Below are positions 58,708 to 64,000 of a DNA stretch of 64,000 nucleotides, in pieces; the stretch's first letter is position 1, and each line of letters begins with the position of its first letter. The stretch covers positions 3,636 to 67,635 of the forward strand of contig JAEDJA010000011.1 in NCBI GenBank assembly GCA_016296575.1. The letters are read 5' to 3'. The DNA is from Treponema sp. GTDB lineage: Bacteria; Spirochaetota; Spirochaetia; Treponematales; Treponemataceae. The notes under the pieces were generated by a model that did not search any database, was not told where the DNA came from, and was given only the letters and a program-made list of their open reading frames with translations. The translations under genes were made by a program, and so were the position numbers.

Positions 58708-60562
58708 AAAAGCAGAAGATCAAATTGGAAAACAGGGAAGAATCACAATCCTCGTTATTATTGCAGTTTTTATTTTTGCTGTTTATATTTTTCGCCTTTT
58801 TTCCATGCAGATTATCAACGGAGAGATTTACAAGACTCAGTCAAAAAACATTTCTTCCCAGGTAAAGACTATTCCTGCACAGCGTGGAGAGATTTATGAC
58901 AGAAATGCAAATCTTCCTCTAGTTATTAATACTGAATCTTTTGCTGTTGAAATGACTCCTGGTGAAATTCCAAAAGACCGTTATGACAATGTAACTGCAC
59001 GTCTGGCACAGCTTCTGGGAATCAAAAAAAATGATATTGATGAAAAAGTTCCGAAAAGTGTAAGACGCTCTTATAAGAGTTATGTTATAAAGACTAATGT
59101 TCCTTTTACAACCATATCAAATATTGCAGAAAATATCACAGATCTTCCTGGTGTTTCATGGTACTCAAAACCAACACGAAACTACGTTGAAACTGGTTCT
59201 TTGTCCCATATTATTGGATATGTAGGTGATATTTCGGACGATGAAGTTACCCTTATGTATAACCAGGGGTATAATAAAAACAGTATTGTTGGTAAAGCTG
59301 GAATTGAAAAACAGTATGATTCTTTGCTTCAGGGGGTTCCTGGGCGTGAAAGTAAAACTGTTGATGTTCGTGGTCGAATCCTTAATGATACTCCTGTTAT
59401 TGAAGAACCTCAGATGGGTAAAAATCTTGTACTTACAATAGATACACGAATTCAGACTTTGGCAGAACAGGCTTTGGGTGAACGAGTAGGGTCAGTGGTT
59501 GTTTTAAAACCTTACACCGGTGAAGTTCTTGCCATGGTTTCTTTCCCATATTTTGATTCAAATATTTTTAATTCTGATGAAGGAAGACGGGAATATGCAA
59601 AACTGCTTCAGAATGATACAAAACCATTTTTGAATCGTGCAGTTCAGACAGCTTATCCACCGGCATCCACATTCAAAGTTGTTATGTCTACAGCTATGAT
59701 TGCGGAAGATGCATTTCCTACTGACAAAAAAATTGATTGTACGGGAAGAATCTTTTATGGTGGACGAACCTTTCATTGCCATGTTCACAGCGGACACGGA
59801 AAACTTGATTTGAAAAACGGACTTGCCCAGTCTTGTAACGTTTATTACTGGACAATTGGTAGGGATTTCCTTCAGATTGATAAAATTGGTCAATATGCAA
59901 GACTTTTTGGATTTGGTCAGAGTGCTCAAATTGACCTTCCTAATCAGTCATCAGGATTCGTGCCAACTCCAGAATGGAAGGAACGTCGTTATCACGAAAG
60001 ATGGCTTGGCGGTGATACAATGTCTGTTTCAATTGGTCAGTCATACCTTGAAGCAACTCCACTGCAGCTGGCAGATATGGTGGCAATGGTTTCAAATAAA
60101 GGAAAAATTTATAAGCCACATCTTTTAAAAGAAGTTCGTGATCCTGTAACAAATGAAGTAATTTCTGAAGTAGAACCAGAAGTACTTTTTGAAAATGATA
60201 TTCCTGAAAGTGTATGGGATGAAGTCCAGCAAGCCATGAGATATACTTGTACAGACGGTACACCTCAATATGTAATGAAAAATAAGAGGGTACAGATTGC
60301 TTGTAAGACAGGAACCGCTGAAGTTGCCCAATATAAGGACAGCTGGCACTCATGGATGGTAGCTTATGCTCCATATGATGCTCCACCTGAAGACAGAATT
60401 GCCATTGCAACAATTGTTGAAGCTCGTAATAAGTGGGAATGGTGGGCTCCTTATTGTACAAATATTGTTATTCAGGGAATTTTTGCAGATCAAACTTTTG
60501 ATGAAGCTGTAGATGAACTTGGATTCAATTATCTGCCGGCAGTACGTGGAAGACAGGAGTAA
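58700..60562 (+). CDS. mrdA: Penicillin-binding protein 2 (elongasome transpeptidase)
   Basis: A 620-residue class B PBP with one N-terminal helix (15-36). After the pedestal domain (PAQRGEIYDRNA) comes the transpeptidase domain with S323 in YPPASTFK, SCN at 378-380 and KTG at 536-538 (ACKTGTAEV), the full active-site triad. It cross-links peptidoglycan with RodA. It overlaps mreD by 8 nt and is 2 nt before rodA. Confidence 0.96.
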   Translation: MYKKAEDQIGKQGRITILVIIAVFIFAVYIFRLFSMQIINGEIYKTQSKNISSQVKTIPAQRGEIYDRNANLPLVINTESFAVEMTPGEIPKDRYDNVTARLAQLLGIKKNDIDEKVPKSVRRSYKSYVIKTNVPFTTISNIAENITDLPGVSWYSKPTRNYVETGSLSHIIGYVGDISDDEVTLMYNQGYNKNSIVGKAGIEKQYDSLLQGVPGRESKTVDVRGRILNDTPVIEEPQMGKNLVLTIDTRIQTLAEQALGERVGSVVVLKPYTGEVLAMVSFPYFDSNIFNSDEGRREYAKLLQNDTKPFLNRAVQTAYPPASTFKVVMSTAMIAEDAFPTDKKIDCTGRIFYGGRTFHCHVHSGHGKLDLKNGLAQSCNVYYWTIGRDFLQIDKIGQYARLFGFGQSAQIDLPNQSSGFVPTPEWKERRYHERWLGGDTMSVSIGQSYLEATPLQLADMVAMVSNKGKIYKPHLLKEVRDPVTNEVISEVEPEVLFENDIPESVWDEVQQAMRYTCTDGTPQYVMKNKRVQIACKTGTAEVAQYKDSWHSWMVAYAPYDAPPEDRIAIATIVEARNKWEWWAPYCTNIVIQGIFADQTFDEAVDELGFNYLPAVRGRQE

Positions 60563-60564
60563 AA

Positions 60565-61878
60565 ATGAAAGCAAAAATTTATGAATATTTTGATTATATA
60601 GTTCTCCTTTCTATCCTTGTACTGATTACTTTTGGGGTTCTTTTTATTTATAGTTCGGGTATTAACTCTGATGGCGTTAACGTTTCTAATGAATATATAA
60701 AACAGATTATCTGGGCATGTGTAGGGCTGGTTTTTCTTACAGTATTTACACTTTATGATTACAGGAAGATTGAACGTCTTGCTCCATGGCTTTACATTAC
60801 TCTTATTGTTTTACTTGTTATTACAAGACTTTTTGGACGTGAAGTAAACGGTGCTGTCAGCTGGATTGGTTTTGGTGGACTTGGAGTTCAGCCTTCTGAA
60901 TTTGGTAAGGTGTTTTTTATTCTTTATTTTGCAAAATTTCTTGATGATAGTAAAAACGATGAAGAATTAGGACGATTTATTAAGGCACTTGCACTTTTAA
61001 TGATTCCTGTTGGTCTTATTTTGATTCAGCCAGATATGGGGACTGGTTCAGTTTATATTCCTGTCTTTTTGGTTATGTGTTTTATGGCAGGAATTCCATT
61101 AAGATTTATTCTTTTTGTTCTGTTTTTTGGACTTACTACCATCTTTATTGCGATTTTACCAGTTTGGAACAGTCAGATTGCGGATAATCCACTTACTATT
61201 ATTTCCATCCTTACAACAACAAAGCTTCGAATCATTCTGATAGGAACTACTTCTATTATTTCACTTATTTCCGTATATGTTAGAAGATATTTGAAAGGTC
61301 CAAAATATTTTTACTGGATTGCCTATTTTTCTATAATTCTTACACTTGGTCTTGTTTTTTCTCTTGGACTTTCTAAATTTCTTAAAGATTACCAGATTAA
61401 GCGCCTTATTATTTTTATGAATCCACAGGTTGATCCACTTGGTGCCGGATGGAACATTATTCAGTCAAAAACTGCAATTGGTGCCGGAGGTTTATGGGGT
61501 AGAGGTTTCTTAGGCGGAACTCAAAGCCATTATCGATTCCTTCCACAGCAGTCAACTGACTTTATTTTTTCTATTCTTTCGGAAGAATCTGGTTTTGTTG
61601 GTGGACTTGTGATTTATGGTCTTTATCTTACAATCCTTTTGCGAATGGCTCATTCAATGCGAAAAATCCCAAATAAATACGGACTTTATATTGTTTCGGG
61701 AGTTTTTGCAATGTTCAGTTTCCACTTTATGATTAATGTAGGAATGGTTATGGGAATGATGCCGATTACTGGTATTCCGCTTTTGTTCTTATCTTACGGA
61801 GGATCTTCTTTACTTACAGCCATGTCTTGTTCTGGACTGTATATGAGTATAAATTTCCGTAAAAAAGATCTTCAGTAA
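60565..61878 (+). CDS. rodA: Peptidoglycan glycosyltransferase RodA
   Basis: A 437-residue SEDS-family polymerase with about ten membrane helices. Conserved segments: GLGVQPSEFGKVFFILYFAKFL, LIQPDMGTGSVYIPVF, a large extracytoplasmic loop (about 250-330, LGAGWNIIQSKTAIGAGGLWGRGFLGGTQSHYRFLPQQSTDFIFSIL in pieces) and GIPLLFLSYGGSSLL. It polymerises lipid II for PBP2. It is the last gene of the operon and stops 1 nt from the convergent gene at 61880. Confidence 0.96.
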   Translation: MKAKIYEYFDYIVLLSILVLITFGVLFIYSSGINSDGVNVSNEYIKQIIWACVGLVFLTVFTLYDYRKIERLAPWLYITLIVLLVITRLFGREVNGAVSWIGFGGLGVQPSEFGKVFFILYFAKFLDDSKNDEELGRFIKALALLMIPVGLILIQPDMGTGSVYIPVFLVMCFMAGIPLRFILFVLFFGLTTIFIAILPVWNSQIADNPLTIISILTTTKLRIILIGTTSIISLISVYVRRYLKGPKYFYWIAYFSIILTLGLVFSLGLSKFLKDYQIKRLIIFMNPQVDPLGAGWNIIQSKTAIGAGGLWGRGFLGGTQSHYRFLPQQSTDFIFSILSEESGFVGGLVIYGLYLTILLRMAHSMRKIPNKYGLYIVSGVFAMFSFHFMINVGMVMGMMPITGIPLLFLSYGGSSLLTAMSCSGLYMSINFRKKDLQ

Positions 61879-61879
61879 T

Positions 61880-62278
61880 TTATTTTTCGAAGATGTGGAT
61901 TATTACTCCGCCTTCCTGTCCTTCAATAGTACCGTAAAGATCTGCTTTTTCCAGGAAAGCAAGATTTGGATTATCAGTTAAAATTAAAGGTTTTGTTTTC
62001 AGTGATCCATCTGCTTCCCAAGAACCGTTGTTTTCGATAAAAATTTTTGTTTCTTTTCCGTCTTTATCTTTTCCTTTAAGAATATAGCGGGCAGACAGAT
62101 ATCTTTTGCTGTTGTATACCTGATTCTGAGTGTCCACACCACCAGGTAATATATCACCTTTGAATCCAGAACCTTCTGCAGTGCCATCGAATAAAATCAT
62201 ACAGGCTTCTGCTTCTGAACCTTTTACTGTTTCTGCGCTGATAATATGTACGTTAACTGTTAAAACTTCTTTATCCAT
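61880..62278 (-). CDS. DUF3237-like small protein
   Basis: A 132-residue cytoplasmic beta-rich protein. The pattern FDGTAEGSGFKGDILPGGVDTQ followed by RYLSARYILKGKDKDGKETKIFIENNG matches the DUF3237/UPF0311 fold (a small beta barrel with a G..F.G.ilPGG.D core). Its biochemical role is unknown. It is downstream of the ZIP transporter gene in the same direction (47-nt gap), with no separate terminator seen. Confidence 0.65.
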   Translation of the reverse strand: MDKEVLTVNVHIISAETVKGSEAEACMILFDGTAEGSGFKGDILPGGVDTQNQVYNSKRYLSARYILKGKDKDGKETKIFIENNGSWEADGSLKTKPLILTDNPNLAFLEKADLYGTIEGQEGGVIIHIFEK

Positions 62279-62325
62279 AAATAAACTCTAGAATGAATAT
62301 TCTTATATGTTCTATTAGAAAATAA

Positions 62326-63120
62326 TTAGCCGAGTGCCACATCCAGCATCATCATAAGAGAAAAACCAATCATAAACATTATTGTTCCAGCGTTTGAATG
62401 CTTTTCTCCTTCATCTTCTGCCATTTCTGGTACAAGTTCTTCTACAACAACGTAAATCATAGCACCGGCGGCAAAGCTTAAAAGATATGGAAGTACAGGC
62501 ACAATAAATCTTGCAAGAAGAATTGTAGCAAAGCCTGCAACTGGTTCTACAATTCCTGTTAGAACTCCGTATACAAATGCCTTATTTTTGGAGACACCTT
62601 TACTGTGAAGGGGCATGGAAATAATAGCTCCCTCTGGGAAATTCTGAATTGCAATACCAATTGCAAGTGCAAGGGCTGCTGAGGCTGAAACGTTTACAGC
62701 CCCTGTGTACCATCCGGCATACAAAACTCCAACTGCCATTCCTTCCGGGATATTGTGGAGGGTAACGGCAAGCACCATCATTGTAGATTTGGAAAAACTG
62801 CTTTTGGGACCTTCAACGGTTTCATTTAAATGCATGTGAGGAGTAATTACATCAAGTAAAAGCAGAAAAAGCATTCCAAGACAAAAGCCAATTACAGCTG
62901 GAATAAAGCCAATCTTGCCCATGCCTTGTTCTGTGGCCTGATCCATGGCTGGAATTAAAAGACTCCACACTGAAGCTGCAATCATAACACCTGCTGCAAA
63001 TCCTGAAAGAGATTTTTGCAGGTTTGCGCTAAGATCCTTTTTCATAAAAAGAACGCAGGCAGAACCAAGGGAAGTTCCAAGAAATGGAATAAGTAAACCT
63101 TTTACAATTATAGAATTCAT
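62326..63120 (-). CDS. ZIP family divalent metal transporter (ZupT-like)
   Basis: A 264-residue inner-membrane transporter with eight helices. The metal-binding helices have HNIPEGMAVGVLYAG and FPEGAIISMPLHSKG, matching the signature of ZIP proteins, and GFAAGVMIAASVWSLLIPAMDQA near the start. It imports zinc, iron or manganese; specificity is not readable. A GGAGG site precedes the ATG. It is divergent from the Cys-rich protein/DtxR operon, with a 209-nt intergenic region between, which suggests metal control by that regulator. Confidence 0.92.
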   Translation of the reverse strand: MNSIIVKGLLIPFLGTSLGSACVLFMKKDLSANLQKSLSGFAAGVMIAASVWSLLIPAMDQATEQGMGKIGFIPAVIGFCLGMLFLLLLDVITPHMHLNETVEGPKSSFSKSTMMVLAVTLHNIPEGMAVGVLYAGWYTGAVNVSASAALALAIGIAIQNFPEGAIISMPLHSKGVSKNKAFVYGVLTGIVEPVAGFATILLARFIVPVLPYLLSFAAGAMIYVVVEELVPEMAEDEGEKHSNAGTIMFMIGFSLMMMLDVALG

Positions 63121-63202
63121 ATAGCCTCCAGAAAATTCTTTATAGTTTAATTATCGTTTTTGTGTTTCATCATCGCTTTCGTTGTTGATTTTAGCATAAC
63201 AT

Positions 63203-63233
63203 AAGTATACTTGACATGTTAGGAAAAACTAAC
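63203..63233. promoter_or_regulatory. Candidate metal-regulator operator sites
   Basis: Two inverted repeats: AAGTATACTT (63203-63212), a perfect 10-bp palindrome, and GTTAG-6 nt-CTAAC (63218-63233). The second lies between the -35 and -10 of the promoter below, so a bound repressor would block it. The TTAG/CTAA halves are in the style of DtxR-family sites. Confidence 0.45.
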
Positions 63234-63244
63234 TACATTATAAT
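63211..63244 (+). promoter_or_regulatory. Promoter of the Cys-rich protein/DtxR-family operon
   Basis: TTGACA (63211-63216) with TACATT at 17 nt (63234-63239); a perfect TATAAT follows at 63239-63244 but with a 22-nt spacing. Either way the start is about 80 nt before the first ATG. Confidence 0.5.
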
Positions 63245-63329
63245 AGATTATTATTAAAAGTACAACATGATTCAATTTTAATTCACGGCTTTTTTCAAAA
63301 TTAACTTATATGATTGACAGGAGAAAAAG

Positions 63330-63503
63330 ATGGGAACATTAATTGTAAGCGTAATTTTAATTGGTATTGTAGCTTTAATTATAAAATCTCTTTACAAAAA
63401 ACATATTGATGCAAAAAAATCCGGCGGCTGTTGTTGCGGTTGCTCGGGATGCAGTGGTGGAAACTGTAATAAAGTATTAAGGAAACCATATGAAAATCAG
63501 TGA
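63330..63503 (+). CDS. Small Cys-rich membrane protein (FeoB-associated type)
   Basis: A 57-residue protein that short-gene filters miss. It has one N-terminal membrane helix (TLIVSVILIGIVALIIKSL, 3-21), a basic stretch, then a Cys-rich segment SGGCCCGCSGCSGGNC (31-46) with six Cys. This is the layout of the FeoB-associated Cys-rich membrane proteins, which occur beside ferrous iron transport genes and are thought to bind or deliver iron. AGGAGA lies 6 nt before the ATG. Its end overlaps the DtxR-family regulator gene by 14 nt in another frame. No feoA or feoB is in the window. Confidence 0.8.
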   Translation: MGTLIVSVILIGIVALIIKSLYKKHIDAKKSGGCCCGCSGCSGGNCNKVLRKPYENQ

Positions 63504-63846
63504 ATCAGCAGAAATGTATCTTGAAACAATACTGGTACTTTCAAAAAAAGGTGATGTTCATGCAATTGATATTGTTCGCGCCATGAACTTTTCCCGTCCT
63601 ACAGTCAGTGTTGCAATCCACAATCTTGAAAAAGAAAATCTGGTTAAAATCAGTGATGAAGATCATATTACTCTGGAACCAGGGGGTAGGGAAATTGCAG
63701 AAAAAATCTATGAGCGCCATACGGTTCTTACTTCTTTACTTGTAAAATTGGGTGTTTCTGAAAAAGTTGCTGCTGAAGATGCATGTAAAATAGAACACGA
63801 TATTAGTGAAGAAACATTTGACTGCATAAAAAGACACATCTTATAA
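63490..63846 (+). CDS. DtxR/MntR-family metal-dependent repressor
   Basis: A 118-residue regulator: winged helix (1-62; MNFSRPTVSVAIHNLEKENLV recognition region) and a dimerisation/metal domain (63-118). Metal ligands read M9, E12, H77, C99, E102, H103. MntR has Asp and Glu at the first and fourth positions here; DtxR (iron) has Met and Cys. So the protein has the length of a trimmed MntR but a DtxR-like primary site, predicting an iron response. No SH3 domain. It overlaps the Cys-rich gene upstream and probably controls it and perhaps the divergent ZIP gene. Confidence 0.88.
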   Translation: MKISESAEMYLETILVLSKKGDVHAIDIVRAMNFSRPTVSVAIHNLEKENLVKISDEDHITLEPGGREIAEKIYERHTVLTSLLVKLGVSEKVAAEDACKIEHDISEETFDCIKRHIL

Positions 63847-63914
63847 AAATAAATCTTTCTATATGGATTTTCTGGATGAATGGTTTCAAAATCTGTGGTA
63901 AAACAAAATCAGAT

Positions 63915-63948
63915 GGGGCTGTCCTAAAAGTAATGAATGTTGCGCTCG
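63915..63948 (+). repeat. Diverged partial copy of the 5.8 kb inverted-repeat element
   Basis: Positions 63915-63947 match the reverse complement of 5820-5852 at 28 of 33 nt by eye, starting GGGGCTGT and ending GCGCTC; similarity stops after that. No gene is seen from 63847 to the window end. The GGGCTGTCC end is common at insertion-sequence termini, so this may be an IS edge or remnant. Confidence 0.6.
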
Positions 63949-64000
63949 AGACTGTGAAGTCCTTTCTGTAAATTCAGTAGGCTGCGATAAAAAATATTAA

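Noticed and set aside
1..64000. CRISPR arrays, integrases, phage genes, toxin-antitoxin or restriction systems
   Set aside because: No regularly spaced direct repeats and no proteins with the corresponding motifs were found.

Overview
The window looks like chromosomal DNA of a gut or rumen Treponema (Spirochaetota). It is AT-rich, with A/T-rich third codon positions. It carries a complete V/A-type ATPase operon in place of an F-type one, a spirochaete-style mreBCD-PBP2-RodA cluster, lipoproteins with short spirochaetal lipoboxes, and a GH51 arabinofuranosidase that fits a plant-fibre habitat. Genus-level assignment is inference from gene content and style. No phage, integrase, complete transposase or CRISPR array is visible.

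Layout. 1-2.9 kb (minus): a fumC fragment cut by the left edge behind a lactate/malate dehydrogenase-family gene, then an ankyrin protein. 2.96-5.8 kb: tRNA-Phe, then a small alarmone synthetase, a HAD phosphatase and an RlmI-like rRNA methyltransferase. 5.8-8.9 kb (minus): leuC-leuD-ilvE. 9-17.7 kb (plus): an envelope block with a coiled-coil/beta-barrel protein, two lipoproteins, RNase Z and two tandem outer-membrane barrel proteins. 17.7-20.7 kb (minus): a beta-propeller exported protein and a TrmA/RumA methyltransferase. 20.7-32.3 kb (plus): an alpha/beta hydrolase, secG, a PTS EIIA, nine V-ATPase subunits, a universal stress protein and a J-domain protein. 32.3-37.3 kb (minus): a hybrid histidine kinase, a polytopic membrane protein and folC. 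37.4-41.6 kb (plus): trpS, rnc, rpmE and an arabinofuranosidase. 41.6-48.1 kb: a small membrane protein, tRNA-Gly, an NCS2 permease, the CCA enzyme, an SPFH-like protein, a glycogen synthase, tRNA-Thr and tRNA-Tyr. 48.2-61.9 kb (plus): an MBL hydrolase, mltG, dnaG, rpoD, a zinc-ribbon protein, RNase P RNA, a TPR protein and the rod-shape/elongasome cluster. 61.9-64 kb: a DUF3237-like protein, a ZIP transporter, and a Cys-rich mini-protein overlapping a DtxR-family regulator.

Most of the window is housekeeping. The points that deserve attention are these. (1) Several first genes of transcripts have textbook -35/-10 boxes so close to the ATG that the mRNAs should be leaderless, including the back-to-back pair folC/trpS with overlapping -35 boxes. 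(2) The dehydrogenase beside fumC has the malate-type Arg at the substrate-discriminating position. (3) The DtxR-family regulator is MntR-sized but carries DtxR-type (iron) metal ligands, and has a candidate operator in its own promoter. (4) tRNA-Thr(UGU) has C at position 55. (5) A short inverted-repeat element at 5.8 kb, acting as a terminator, has a diverged partial copy at the right edge. (6) There is an undescribed-looking envelope locus at 9-13.1 kb.
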